Shown here one piece after another: positions 32,241 to 43,720 of a stretch of 64,000 nt of DNA. The notes under the pieces are model-generated. The model saw nothing but the letters and a program-made list of their open reading frames with translations. It ran no database searches and was not told the origin of the DNA. Positions within the stretch are counted from its first letter, which is position 1, and every line of letters begins with the position of its first letter. Position numbers and translations under genes: made by a program. The DNA comes from Acheta domesticus (taxonomy: Eukaryota > Arthropoda > Insecta > Orthoptera > Gryllidae), in contig JAHLJT010000631.1 of assembly GCA_031308135.1 (NCBI GenBank), positions 2,891,371 through 2,955,370 of the forward strand, read 5' to 3'.

Positions 32241-32929
32241 TTGCTCCGTGCGGCCAGGTATTACTAGTATGTATCTCGTGGCCCTACCTAGTTAAGATAC
32301 TGGAATGTTAAGTTGTTATTACTTTCTCGCGCTTAAGAAGGAACTTCTTAAGAATAGAAAGTTATGTAATGCTGCGCGAGAAAACGGCGAATTTTCGGCA
32401 GAAAAAACTTATATTACAGGGCCCTGGTAAAGAAAAAGTGGATAAATCCAATTGATAAATTTAGAAAAAAATCCTCTAACAAGTGATGGAACCAGAATCT
32501 ATAAGGGTACTTGATACTGAAAAATCAATTGACGGCAAAACGTCTGTCCGTCTGTGAAAAATGCTAGCAGCTAAACCATTCAGTCGATTTTCTCCAAAAT
32601 TGATATTCCCCGATCGATCTGTTTTTTTAACACGTGTCGTAGGTTAACGTCTTACAACATCAGGGACCGCACTGGAAGGAATAGCACAACACTCAAAACC
32701 AGTGTTGTTTAATAACGTGAAGGGAGGGCAAGGGAAGTATCACAATACGTTCTTAAATGGCTTTAATAAAGTGTAAGGGACATTTAATAAAGTGTAAGTG
32801 TAGCACAGATACGTTGACAATACAAAACCAACGAAGTGAAACAAGGAAAAATAATTACAAGGCTGTTATAATAATTATTAGTGAATTTCCGGGATTTGTG
32901 TCAACGGCGCGCTTGTTTTAAAAGACGAG
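32241..32929. other. Unassigned stretch
   Basis: AT-rich with a hairpin-like AAGAAGGAACTTCTTAAG near 32336. GGGACATTTAATAAAGTG-type words are repeated near 32763-32795. Confidence 0.35.
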
Positions 32930-33850
32930 CCTTGTAGAGTGGCGATTGGACATCGGCTGCAAGTCGTTTCGAGGCGGCTGCGGTGTGTGCACTGTGCAAC
33001 GCGCGCGCGGGAACCCGGGGAACTGGGGCGCGGTGCTTTTATGACGCCTGAACAGGCGCCAATCGCAGCAGAAATCCCTATGACATCACTCCCAATTGGA
33101 GACGGACGGCGGTGCGGTGCGGCGCGGCGCGGCCAGCGAGCGAGTGGACGGGGCGTGGCGGGAGAGAACGCGTTGGGGGGAACGGAGGCGGGGGCGGGGA
33201 AGGAGGCGGGGCGCGGGCGGAGGCGGGGGCGGAGGCGGGGACGGGAGCGGAGGCGGGGGCAGAGGCAGGGGCAGAGGGTGAGGCAGGGGGCGGGGAGGGG
33301 CGGAGGCAAGGGCGAGGCAAGCGTGGGTGGATGTGGATACGGATGCAGGGGCGGATACGGAGGCGGAGTTGGGAGTGGAGGCGGGAACGGGCGCGGGGGA
33401 AGAGGTGGGGTCAGGTACGGAGCAAGGGGCGGGAGCGGGGTGGCAGCGGGGGCAGGGCGTCACACGCCCACATATGCTCATTGCGCGTTGCGTGGCGGGG
33501 AGGTGCAAGTGGTATGGGGTGGGACGGGGTACATCGGTACCGAAGGGGCGAGATGAGACCGGGCGGGAAGGGGCGGGTACAGCGGGAGGAAGTGGGGTGA
33601 GGGAAGGGCGGGAGGGAGAGGGAGAGAGAGAGGTGTCAGCGTGAGGTGGTTGGGAAGGAGGACAGGGGGAGGGAGTGGAGGGCAGTGAAGAGGGAAGAGA
33701 TAGCATGGAGATGGAGCGGGAGCAAGTATAGGTTATGGTCTGGCGCAGTTGGGAAGGGGGAGAGGGAAAGGGTGGAGCTACGCGAAGAGGGGGTGGAGTA
33801 GGGAGTGCGAGGATGGCGGAGCAGTGTGTATCGGACCTGACAGCGGCCCG
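32930..33850. other. Long G-rich asymmetric island
   Basis: Nearly 0.9 kb in which the plus strand is dominated by G: GGAGGCGGGGGC hexamer-like texture at 33180-33460, then GGGAGGGAGAGG texture to 33800. Long overlapping frames (205 codons plus, 256 codons minus) are Gly/Arg or Pro/Ala/Ser strings caused by composition. Strong G-quadruplex potential. Confidence 0.65.
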
Positions 33851-35709
33851 GGACACCGCTTTGTGGACGACTGATTGCGCGCTGTACTCCTTGATGTTTC
33901 CTCTTGTATTTGCCGCAAATTTCTCTTATTTAATGTGAGCTTTGGGATTCCGGTAGGCTAAACCTGCAAAGAAGCAGTAGACAAACAAAAATCTCCAAGA
34001 AGTATTCCAATCTTCTTGGAAAAATAGATATTGAACAAAACGGCCGTATCAATAATAAAGAAGAAAAATGGCACGAGAAATGGTTCTCCAAAAGGGTGCA
34101 TTCAATTTCTGTTCATCAGGAATTAGGAGCCCTTCAGCCGTCTAGGGCGTTGAGGTCTTTTAGTGATGATCTAATGAGGAGATAGCAATAATGATAGAAA
34201 AATGACAAGCTGTGGAAATGGAATAATCCTGAGAAAATCTGCCCAGAGCTCGATATGTCCATCACAAGCAATGAGGTCCCCCTCCCCCGCCCCATCCATA
34301 GGGTCTTTGGTTTCTAATTAACTTCTTATAGTCAATACCATATCTACGGTAAAAATACAGTGGTTGAATTTTTGATAATAAAGTTCATTGATGGTTTTAT
34401 TATAATGATTAATGAGATAATTGCAGTACTTGTAAAACTGAACGCTCGTATGGCATCTGGCATTCGTTCGTCGACTGATTTCCTGCACCGATTAACAATG
34501 CTTAGCTGATTTACCCTCACAATGCTATCAGTACATTCTGCATCTCTTACTCCGTGTGAATACTGACTGCATTTTCACTTGTTTTGGAGAAAGTGTGCTG
34601 TAAGCATGGGAATGTTTTGTGAGATTTCAGTTTAAAAATAAAGAGGGCACTGCCCTACAAGAATCCTGTACATTGGATACCAAAGAATTAACGATCAAAG
34701 AAAGATAACAAAGGGACACAACTCAAAAATTGTCCCAGTCCGATGATAATTCCATTGAAATTGAAGACCCCTTATTTAGAAGTGAGTAAACGGAAAGGTA
34801 ATGTTAGCAGCTGAACAAGTAGCACATTGTACACAAGATGAATGGATTCAACACGGTTTGGGCGCCTACCCAGACCTTCCTAATCAATTTGGTGAATAGA
34901 TCCCACATCCGTTTGAATACAAGGGCACAATAGTAACCACATACCCACACGACCGACAAGCCTGATGGAAGCACATAATGGTAAATCACAATGTACTGTT
35001 CAGCAAATTGAAACCGCCCTTCTTATAATTCGTCTCAGGCATGGTAAACATATGCCTATCGGCCAACGTATAAAGAAAATTTCATGGTATTGTTTTCAGC
35101 AGCACTATTCACGTAGCGTATATCAAGCATATTCAAGACGTGCGGAGAGACTTGATGGCAGCAAACGAAACTGGCTTTCAATACGGTTTAATATACGTTT
35201 TCTTATAAAGTCTATACAGTCTTCAAAATAATAGAATTTTACATTTTTTATATCCCAAACATCTTAACATCCTTCATTACAGGCAACAGTTAAATAAACT
35301 TCATACAATAAGTTAATAACAGCCACTACCCTTAGAGATAAGTGTCGTTTCAAGAGGATGTTTTTTTCTGCCACTGACTTTCGAGAGTGAGATTGTATTA
35401 CGTTGTTCGCTTTATTCCAAAAACTACGATTTTCAGATCTCCAAACAAGTCTACGGAAGACGAAATTTGTCGTGTATCCTAAAAGTGAAAATCATTAAAT
35501 GAAACAAGAATGGATAACTTACAGGTAATCTTTATAAGACAATTATAGAAAATTGACATGTTTAAAATAAATTTCTGAGATAATGAAACACAATGAAATG
35601 CTTACCCCCCTCACAGAAAGGAACATAATAACGCCTTTCATGCTCTTCAAGCAAAACATTCACAACTGAGAAGAGTTTGAATACTTTTACAGTACTAATA
35701 AACACTCTA
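33851..35709. other. Unassigned stretch
   Basis: AT-rich, about 1.9 kb, no supported gene. An 88-codon frame at 34965 shows no domain I recognise. Confidence 0.4.
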
Positions 35710-36027
35710 ATGCCGATCCGGTGGCGGAGATCGCTAAGCCAGTTATGCAGTAGCGGTCTCGGACCAAAAGATCGTGAGTTCGAGTTCCGCCTCCGGCATG
35801 GTTATGTATGTCTCTGTATGTCTTTGTATGTGTCTATTTCATCATTATCATTATAATCAAAATTTCACCCGATACACGATATAAAAATAGAATTAGTATT
35901 AAATTGCTGTTTCCCCTATAGAGAAGTAACGTGCACCTACCCCGATAATCATATCTGAGCCCCAGTTCGATGCACGTGGCCCCATGATGGCCGAGTCGCG
36001 AAACAAAATAAAACAAAACACAAAAAT
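35710..36027 (+). mobile_element. Second tRNA-derived SINE family
   Basis: The first about 90 bp resemble a long-variable-arm tRNA. ATGCCG (35710-35715) pairs with CGGCAT (35794-35799) as an acceptor-like stem, TGGCGGAGATCGCTAAGCC covers the A box, and GAGTTCGAGTTCC (35776-35788) the B box. The body has TATGTCTCTG repeats and ends in an A-rich tail (AACAAAATAAAACAAAACAC). A working tRNA gene is unlikely given the attached body and tail. Confidence 0.7.
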
Positions 36028-36064
36028 CCTAATAATGAACGTCACTCGTCACCACGAGTAGGAA

Positions 36065-36195
36065 GTTCGTGCACCCCTTAACGGGTAGCAATTGCCTTCA
36101 ATCACGATCTTCTGCGCATGCGCAGATATACGAAAGTGATGCGGAACTTGAACTGCGCGATGCGCAGAAGATCCATAGTGCTTTCGATTGCTTAA
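36065..36195 (+). mobile_element. MITE family B, partial copy
   Basis: Contains TCTGCGCATGCGCAGA at 36111-36126 and GTGATGCGGAACTTGAACTG, GATCCATAGTGCTTTCG as in the 22-kb copy. The terminal GTTTTTGCAC ends have decayed. Confidence 0.7.
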
Positions 36196-36235
36196 AAATA
36201 TTCAATGATTCGGCACGTAAACTGGTTGCTCCGAT

Positions 36236-36892
36236 TTGTGATGCGACATCCGACATGTTATAATGTTAATTTAATAACCTCTAACATTACATTCGGGTGC
36301 AACAAAATTTAATTTCACAGCGGTCGTGTTACAATGATGATTTAATAAAAAAAAATTAAAAAATAATAAGAACAATGGACGCTCAATAAAGATAGTACCG
36401 TGCTAGTTTGGTTCATAAACATTAACTGAAAATGGTACCATCAGCTATTATTTCATATTTTAACTTTTACACAATTGAGATAATGGACATTTTCATTCAT
36501 AATAAAACATAAAAAATGCAAGACATCGTGTACAATACACCGACGTACAAAAATCATCAAGCACAAAACGTCAATGCTTAAAAAACATCGGCTTTAATAA
36601 ACAGATGTTTAAAGTCGGTGGCCTAAGAAAATTTTGAAATGGTTACCTCAAAGAAACAGGAAACGTGGCAGACCGAGAAAAATATGGGAAAAGGAGATAG
36701 AAAAGCCAATGAAGGAACGAGATCTTCAAGAGGAAGATTGGGAAGATCGAAGGATGTGGCGACTAGGATCCGAGAAGCGCTCGGCGTCAGCTGTAAAGAA
36801 CCTCGCTAATACTACTACTCCTACTTAAAACATCGACATTTCTACGAAAACTTCGATGTTTTGAAAGCATCGCCATCGATGTCGCATCCCCA
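36236..36892 (+). mobile_element. hAT-type element, family C copy 2
   Basis: Left end TTGTGATGCGACATC and complement of right end TGGGGATGCGACATC match at 13 of 15. Flanks GCTCCGAT (36228-36235) and GTACCGAT (36893-36900) match at 6 of 8, as for a worn 8-bp TSD. Interior has ACATCGATG-like words; a LINE fragment lies inside at 36615-36827. Confidence 0.75.
36615..36827 (+). pseudogene. LINE ORF2 C-terminal fragment
   Basis: Continuous frame includes RNRKRGRPRKIWEKEIEK, then EEDWEDRRMWRLGSEKR. This is the RxRGRPRKxW and DWEDRxxWRLGxEKR tail common at the C terminus of insect endonuclease-reverse transcriptases. It ends with a TACTACTACTCC microsatellite-like tail. A 5'-truncated, dead copy inside the hAT-type element. 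Confidence 0.8.
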
Positions 36893-36900
36893 GTACCGAT

Positions 36901-37260
36901 TTAAGCGTGACATCCTCCTCACCTCCAGGAGCCGCCAACACACACACACACGGGCCGGGGCGGGGGCGGGGGCGCGTCCGGCCGTCGCGTTGCGTCGCGT
37001 CGCCTCCCTCGCCGGCAATCCATCTAATTGGACGCCGCGCGGCGCCGCTTTGGACGGGATTCAAGGCTCCCTCGCGGGCCCTTTGCTGCCAGATATCGCC
37101 GCCGCCACCTTGACGGCCGGCCGCAGAAAGGCGCTGCCCCGGGTTATTATTGGAATACGCGAACGCGCCTTTCAAACACGACTTCAGCCGAAATCGGAAC
37201 AACGAGCGCCCCCATCTTTTCATGTAACGCTCGCTGGGCCAGACTTCCCAACAACGGGCC
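36901..37260. other. GC-rich island
   Basis: Has a CACACACACAC run, GGGGCGGGGGCGGGGGCGCG near 36957, and GATATCGCCGCCGCCACC. CpG-dense; frames on both strands are low complexity. Confidence 0.5.
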
Positions 37261-37537
37261 TCATCGTCGGGGGCAATCGATATCAGGGGAATGTAAACAA
37301 AATATACAGAATGATAGATTCTGGAGAAATATGACGAAGATGACCCTTAATATTTTTTTTATTGAATCTTTTTCTGATACAGCGCACTTAGCTGCTTTAC
37401 AGAACTGATTAGTATAATACAAAATAAATGCACAATATAATACAAAGTATAAATAAGAAGGAGGATGACCCCACTGGGCTTCTCAATGGGAAATCACGGT
37501 AGGTATTTTAGAAACTATTGCTGTGTGCTGGTTAAAT
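37261..37537. other. Unassigned stretch
   Basis: AT-rich, no feature. Confidence 0.35.
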
Positions 37538-37600
37538 GTATGTTATATCAGGCTTAATGTAGGTTATATCAGGCGTAATGTATGTTATATCACCCTTAAT
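37538..37600 (+). repeat. Three tandem 21-bp units
   Basis: GTATGTTATATCAGGCTTAA-type unit at 37538, 37559 and 37580, each with 2-4 differences. Confidence 0.85.
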
Positions 37601-38163
37601 ATGTTCCTACAAAATCTCTTTAAGTTATCTGCAATCTGTTTTCCATCAATTGGCTAATTAATTATTTTGTGTTTCATTGACTGTTTAATTATTTTGCGTT
37701 TCAGGTGCGTGAACTGCTAAGGTCATTAGACCAAGTGTAGAGCAAGTTTTATTCCGGAGCGTTATTCCCTCGCAAGAACATGAGATACACATTGGCTTGC
37801 AGCTCATCCACAAACTCTTAATACGTAGTGTGGACTTTTTTCTTGAGTTATTTGAGTTCATTAAACATCAAATTAAATTGCCAACGTTTAGGCTTTTATT
37901 GAGCTTTCATCAAGGCATTTTTACTCCGGGTCTCTTGTACCTCTCCTCGATTCTCACAACTCTTCCTACCCACATATTCATTCCTACACTTCTTGGCTTT
38001 CATTTCACATACACTACTTCCACCACGCTATATTACCACGCCACCTTTGGCACTGCAATCACCTCATACTTACATATCCTCTACGTGAGTAGAAGAGGCT
38101 GAAAGGACTTATATTATACTCATATTGTATACAAACTCTTAAATTTCTGATTCGTCTCCCGAC
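37601..38163. other. Unassigned stretch
   Basis: A 101-codon plus frame at 37797 is Leu/Thr-rich and unrecognised; not called. Confidence 0.35.
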
Positions 38164-38385
38164 ATGTAGTAGTGGAGTTCATGTAAGTGTAAGTGTTTGA
38201 TATGCGTGTAAGGGAAGAAGGGAAAAGAGGACCAGGATGAGAAAGGAAGGAGAACTCGCGGTCCTTGGCCCGTTTGTTAATGTCCTCCGGCATTTATGAT
38301 CGGATGAATCACGTAAAACTGCAGGCCAGAGCAACCGGCCACTAGAATTCTCCTCCAGACAGAGCAGTGACTGGATTTTCCATTG
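38164..38385 (-). mobile_element. SINE family F, internal fragment
   Basis: Minus-strand copy from the ACTTACAC tract to CTGGAGGAGAATTCTAGTGG. The 3' half and the A/B-box head are missing. Confidence 0.75.
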
Positions 38386-38963
38386 ACGTTGTTCGATTTG
38401 ACTTGACTTCATTTTAATTTTTTTTTTAATAAAATTCTGGCCCTCAAGAAAATGTGCGCAGATAAATTTCTTTCCCCACACGTCATATACAGTTTTTACT
38501 GTTTTTTTTGACAAATAAAAAATAAATAAAAGAAACTTCCGAACGCTCCAATCAAAGAGTGAGATGCGCCAGGGCATGCACTGCAGCTGCGCTTGCGAAG
38601 TGCAGGAGGAGAGAAGCGCCACGAATTCCTTGTTTCTAGTCACGTAGTTTCGCTCTCTCCCACAGGTGCACGCACAGAGGGGTGGGAGCAAAGAGGCCAT
38701 GGCCTCCAGAACATTTTGAAAGGGGTTCCTTAGCCTAACGTGATAAAACAATTTATTTCTTTAAACATGTTCAAGCCCATATTTCCGCGTTTCTAATCCG
38801 ACAATTTGGGAAATTGTAATACTACTTTTGGGGAAGAGTTTCTCTAAGGCTGTAAACGGTATAACATTAAATTAATAATTTATAAATTGTATCCTTCCTC
38901 ATGTCTCGACCTACAGGCCTTGACCGACCAGTGGTGACCCAGCCTCTTGGCCATGGGATAAGG
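38386..38963. other. Unassigned stretch with possible family J remnant
   Basis: 38665-38760 has AGGGGTGGGAGCAAAGAGG, then GGCCATGGCC, resembling the left part of the 59303 element, followed by ATTTTGAAAGGGG, which also occurs near 58490. Confidence 0.3.
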
Positions 38964-39214
38964 CAGTGTTGTCGAGGTCAATGCTACGAGCGGGAGTCCG
39001 TGGCACGAGTGCCACGACGAAATCGCCTTTCCACGCAGTTCATTACCTCGCCACCAGAGCCCTCATTACCTCGCCATCCCTATTGTAAACTGCCGGGGTT
39101 ATTACGACACGTAATAGTTCCCTTTCCCGACGGCAGATGTGCAGGGAAGCTCGTGGCATGCTACGGTGCCACGACGCGTGCCACTGCCACCAGTAGAAGA
39201 CCTTGATACCACTG
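38964..39214 (+). mobile_element. hAT-type MITE family H, copy 2
   Basis: Termini CAGTGTTGTCGAGGTC and, in complement, CAGTGGTATCAAGGTC. Flanked by GGATAAGG (38956-38963) and GAATAAGG (39215-39222), 7 of 8 identical, which fits a hAT TSD. Interior aligns with 29611-29848. Confidence 0.85.
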
Positions 39215-39235
39215 GAATAAGGGGTTCGTGTGGTT

Positions 39236-39420
39236 AGCACGAAGACATCTCTTCACTGCATATACTGGCCTTCATAACCTTGGGCTTTCTCATCGTCACA
39301 GCAACAAACACTGCGACATTTGTAAGGAAAGCGCACAGTTACTATTCAACTCCAGCCGCGATTCCAACCCGGAGTTGCGTCGTGAAAAGCGAGCACGCTA
39401 ACCAACGAGCCACCGAGGGC
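39236..39420 (-). mobile_element. Third tRNA-derived SINE-like element
   Basis: On the minus strand from 39420: CGGTGGCTCGTTGGTTAGCG (A box within) and GGGTTGGAATCGC (B box, 39370-39358), with a CTTTTCACG anticodon-loop-like segment between, as in tRNA-Glu-derived heads. The body of about 120 bp has no counterpart elsewhere in the window. Confidence 0.6.
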
Positions 39421-40657
39421 ATTATAAATTGTACCATAAAATTATAATTTAATTCTCCTAGTATACTGCATTCATATATGCACGTTTCACTATGCAGTGT
39501 GTAAATATCTTATTTGTAAAAAGCGTTTGGAAAAAAGGGGCCCACAAATGTTGCGCCCCCACCTCTTGTGTGCGGCCGCGCACGCCTAGCACCTCTCCCT
39601 CCTCGAGGTGTCTGAACTGCCGAGAATTTCAGTTGTGCGTCCGGAAGCAGAAAATGCGCATAATTTCTCAGGAAGACAGATTTCCGACGGGGAGCAGAAA
39701 ATTGGCCAATTGCCCCTGTAGCAATAAGTCTACATGACTTTTTTTGTCGGCATAATAAAGGGACACCAGTGTATTTGACACACGTATATCAATTAGAAAG
39801 AAGAGCGTAAACATAAATTAAAGGGATAGATGTATTTGAAAAATGTAGTCACATTATTGGAACAATTGTTTGTCGTTTATTCTTGCTCACTCGGACTTTC
39901 ATCTGACATCCTCGTTATTGCAGACCTGCCGAGTCTTTCTAGATCAAGGGGGAAGAGTCATAGCAAACCTCATAGCCTAGTCCTAAAAGTGGGTACAGTG
40001 GGGAACGAAGGATCGTGAGCAGCCCTTGGCTTGATGGTTAAGATATTGCACTGTTATCCTCAGAAGTTAAAAGAAATTTAAAAAGAAATATGGAAAGATC
40101 AATTAGAGCAGCTTGCCTCAACAATTCTCACCTTGATATTTATCGTCATTGACGTAGTAGATGGTTTCGAAAATTGCCAGTGCCATTGACGGGGATCGGC
40201 CCTACGACATTGTGGTTTTCTTAAATGTCAAATGAGAGCGGCAATGTCATTTGTTTTGGCAGATAGTAATGCACCTCAGTGTCTTCTTTAGAGGGATGAG
40301 GTAGACACTGGTTTCAGGTAAAGAACATTGGCGTATAATACCCTACTTTACGTAATGTAGATCAACTCTAGATCTAATGTTGTTCTCGTACTTACTAATA
40401 AATAAATAAATGAAAATTACGATAAATAAGGGAAAAATCGAATAATTTCACTCAATTGTACTCACTCAACTGTACATTTACGTTGCAGAATCGCATAATT
40501 TTAATTCAAATAAAGGTAAGAGAAAGGAAAAGCAAATGCAAATCAAGGGAAGGAATAAGAGACAACTAGAAGAAGTCGCACAATATCATTCTAGAAAATC
40601 GGCCTGTTGAACAACCTACAATACATTAAAAAGCTCAATAAGTGCACAGGGGACTTA
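39421..40657. other. Unassigned stretch
   Basis: Mid-GC patch 39540-39730, otherwise AT-rich. GGCTTGATGGTTAAG near 40029 resembles an isolated A box but no B box follows. Confidence 0.35.
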
Positions 40658-40857
40658 CAAGCCAGTGCTTAAAGACAAAGATGACGAATAAAACGCATGA
40701 ATATGAAGGAGCATCACAGTGAAGACCATCAGGAATGTCACCAGGTCAGTGAGCGCCGTCTTACCTCCTGCTCCAAGGGCAGTCCACCGTCCACTATACT
40801 ACGCGAATCCCACCTGCGCTCCCGTCGGTACCACGAGGCCACTCGAAAATGAGACAT
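40658..40857 (-). CDS. Candidate exon(s) of unknown protein (low confidence)
   Basis: Two overlapping minus-strand frames look unlike the low-complexity frames of the window. One starts at ATG (40857-40855), runs exactly 31 codons (MSHFRVASWYRRERRWDSRS at its start) and ends at 40765 directly before GTAAGA, a good donor. The other is open from 40798 to 40658 and includes GAGGKTALTD followed by the hydrophobic LVTFLMVFTVMLLHIHAF, which could be a membrane helix; it ends at a TAA. They cannot both be used in one transcript without splicing. No homology is recognised. The surrounding 40.7-41.5 kb is free of known repeats, so a real exon or a conserved element is possible. Confidence 0.25.
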
Positions 40858-42205
40858 ACTTGTAAAAGCACGCTCTAAAGGAAATCGGTGCTTTGGACAC
40901 CGTCCAAGTGCCAAGGCTTCACTTGGGAAATCAATCTTCGGTGTCGCCGATTGAAGTCACTCACAGGAATATCGAGATCTCATTAGCAATTTCTGGCCGG
41001 CCAAGCTGCAAAGGAACTTAATATTCAATGATTGCATATCGCCAAGGCGAGATATTTAATTCATTCGAACGCCGGTGTTCCACAAGGTCTCTTAATGTGT
41101 CCTTTAGTACCTAGAGCGACCAATAAGCACGTCGGGGCTGTAGAATGGAAAGCAACGTCACGCTCTCACCGAGTATCCGTCGTGTAGCGGAGGCGAAGAT
41201 CACGCACGACAGAGCTGTCTCCGTGGAGGTGAATTCCTATTAGGTCGAGATGCGACCGCAGATGGTCAGGGCAGATTGTGCAAATAGCTGGGTGCGCGCT
41301 GAACACGCGGTCCGCCAAGTGAAGAGCACCGCGCAGTGGGTTGGGTGTCAGCGCGCATGGAAACAAAACGCAATTCTTCCAAATGCCGTTTGAATTTTCG
41401 AACTTTTCATACTTTTTTAATCCACCTGACATTTCACACCATATTTTGATGACGTAATTATGTGAAAAGCTCACACCAAACAAATAGAAGACAACAATAA
41501 AAGATTGAACTACACGTAATTTCAGTAGAAATTAAGTCCAACTTAAAAATGCTGTAAATATTTGTATTTCGGATTTTTTGAGCATGTTCATATCAAGCTT
41601 TAATGAATTTGCGATCACGTACCAATGAAGCCATTTTGGAAAAATTTAAAATGCCAGAAAATTCACTTTTTACGAACCAGGTTTGAAAGAATTCTCATAC
41701 GAACTTACCATTACAATATTTTGCTTATAAAATTTCTGTTCACACAGTTGCAATACATCTATAAATAATACTTTTCAAACAGTTGTAATGACATCTGCCA
41801 ATTCTCAAACCTTCAAAATGTTACATGATTCAATTTGGTGACCCAACAACTGTCACACCGAGAAGTTGTTAGACATCTTTACTTATTTTTAGAATGTTAG
41901 ATGAATAAATATACTTAAATTAGTGCCATCCGAAGTAGTTATCTGTGTAATAATTAAAAATAAATATAAAATCGTATTTGTTTATTAAAAATTCAAAACT
42001 ACCATTGAAAAGAGCACGATGTAGAATATAATTAAACGTGATTAAATATGTTTTTCTTGATATTTAATTTGCAATTTGTAAGCAAAATTTCATTAAATTA
42101 GGTCTTGAATTAAATATCTGGCAACCGAACGAACATTATAACATTCTTTACCCTCGCCCGTTATTGAAACATAAATACAAGTGAAAATCTCTTAGCGTAC
42201 GTTCT
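40858..42205. other. Repeat-free stretch, then AT-rich DNA
   Basis: 40858-41360 is balanced in composition, with an open minus frame at 41483-41166 that includes AHPAICTICPDHLRSHLDLI. No domain identified. From 41400 on it is AT-rich with nothing visible. Confidence 0.3.
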
Positions 42206-42208
42206 CGG

Positions 42209-42425
42209 CAGGGGCGCCCAGTGAAAACCAGGGGCCTAGGCAGTTGATCCAGACCTACATTTCAAATAAAAACAAAACAAAACAGAATTCATTTCTCTAA
42301 ACCTCAGAAATAACTTACAGCGTGAAATTTGGATTACAGATCAATATTGTTTTTAAAAACGTACTTTGAGTGAAGAGAAATGAAGTTGTGGTCTGCCCCC
42401 CCCCCTTCTGTCGCCCTTGGCTCTC
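42209..42425. mobile_element. Possible hAT-like MITE
   Basis: CAGGGGCGCCCAGTG at the left resembles a hAT terminus. The only candidate partner is a worn CTGTCGCCC near 42408. No TSD. Confidence 0.2.
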
Positions 42426-43179
42426 GGCCTCCCGTGGCCCACTGTGTGCTGTCTTCGCGAAACCCTTCACTCGGGGAACCGCAAATGGGCGCCGCGCTCA
42501 GCTCATGATATGCCCCTTCGCACAGCAACTACTAAATCGCAATCTCGGATTCCGAGGATCGGAAGATGGCTATGGGTGTGTAATATGACGTTAATCCTTA
42601 CGAGGAAAATGTTTTGACATTAAACGCAAACCTTCGACAGGGAAACAAAACGTTTCATCACATCATGTTTAAACAAATGGTATACTGATATCGATCTTCA
42701 TTAATACGAAATTTATCTGTAATCGTTCTTTTATTAAACGCGTAAATTGTCTGTTACTTAATCACGAAGAATCAATAAGAGCTCTTTGAGTTATTAAGCA
42801 ACAAAGTTCAGAATATTTTCTACGCATATTCTTCCTTAATCAAAGTGGGTAGATGATAGGGAGTGCAACGTATCGACGTCTTATCACGTTTTGTATCCTC
42901 ATTCTAAAGTAATTTCAATAAATTGCGTTTGAATAAAACGAGAATTTCCGGCCATTATCGTCAATAATTTTTTCATTCACCTCTCTTACTCTATTCAATA
43001 CTTCAAATTTGAAAACACCGCGTGACATTCTCCGTTGTTGGTGACACTACGTTTGCGCGAATGAAAGCGAAACAACACAAACAAACAGAATGACGAAATG
43101 AAGTGCATTACATCATATTTAAAAATTATGGACAAAATCCGCCGATGAATCAAGCGGCCGCGTAACCCAGCCTTCCTGG
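42426..43179. other. Unassigned stretch
   Basis: No gene seen. Confidence 0.35.
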
Positions 43180-43720
43180 AGGGCGCCTGAACGAGGACAC
43201 TTCCCTGATTTTGAGCAAGAGGGACATAAGTCTTGGAGGTCGCGGGCCAGGGCCAAGGAGGTGCGGCGGGGCCGGGGGCGGGAGCGGCGGCGGGGGCGGG
43301 GGCGGGGGCGGGGGCGGGGCCGGGGAGCGGTGTTTTCCACGCGCGACGAGGCACAGTGCCAGTCCCCGCCGCCGCCGCCGCCATCGCACCCGTCGCTGCA
43401 GGCGGGCAACGCATTGAAATACCTTCCACGACAGCAAAATAATTATATAACATGCCACAATAAGATATATAGCAGTTTATCATAAACCAGATGAGGTCAT
43501 CCATTTGCATGCGGGCGGGCGGGAGGGCGGGGCGGGCTCGTCAGCGGCGGGTGAGCCGGTCGCCCCCCCCCTCCCGAAGGCGGTCCCATTCACGTTTCCT
43601 CCAGCAGCGCCGCGTCCGGAAGGCGGCGGAGGCGGAGGCCAGTTGGAGCAGCGGGTTCACCATACGGAGTTTTTGCGCGGCCCCCTGGTGGAAAGAGATG
43701 GGTGGGCTCTTGCGCATCAC
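43180..43720. other. Pair of GC-rich islands with (GGGGGC)5
   Basis: Five GGGGGC units at about 43290-43318 are flanked by GC-rich DNA. A second block at 43500-43680 has GGGCGGGCGGGAGGGCGG. Potential G-quadruplex and zinc-finger-site cluster; the frames are compositional. Confidence 0.55.

Noticed and set aside
32939..33856. Frames of 205 and 256 codons on opposite strands
   Set aside because: Both arise from the same G-rich repeat texture; no domain and no balanced composition.
35710..35801. A functional tRNA gene
   Set aside because: The box motifs are followed by a repeat body and A-rich tail, so SINE is the better explanation; not formally excluded without a covariance model.
42209..42425. 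Confident hAT element starting CAGGGGCGCC
   Set aside because: No convincing partner terminus or target duplication, so kept only as a very low-confidence feature.
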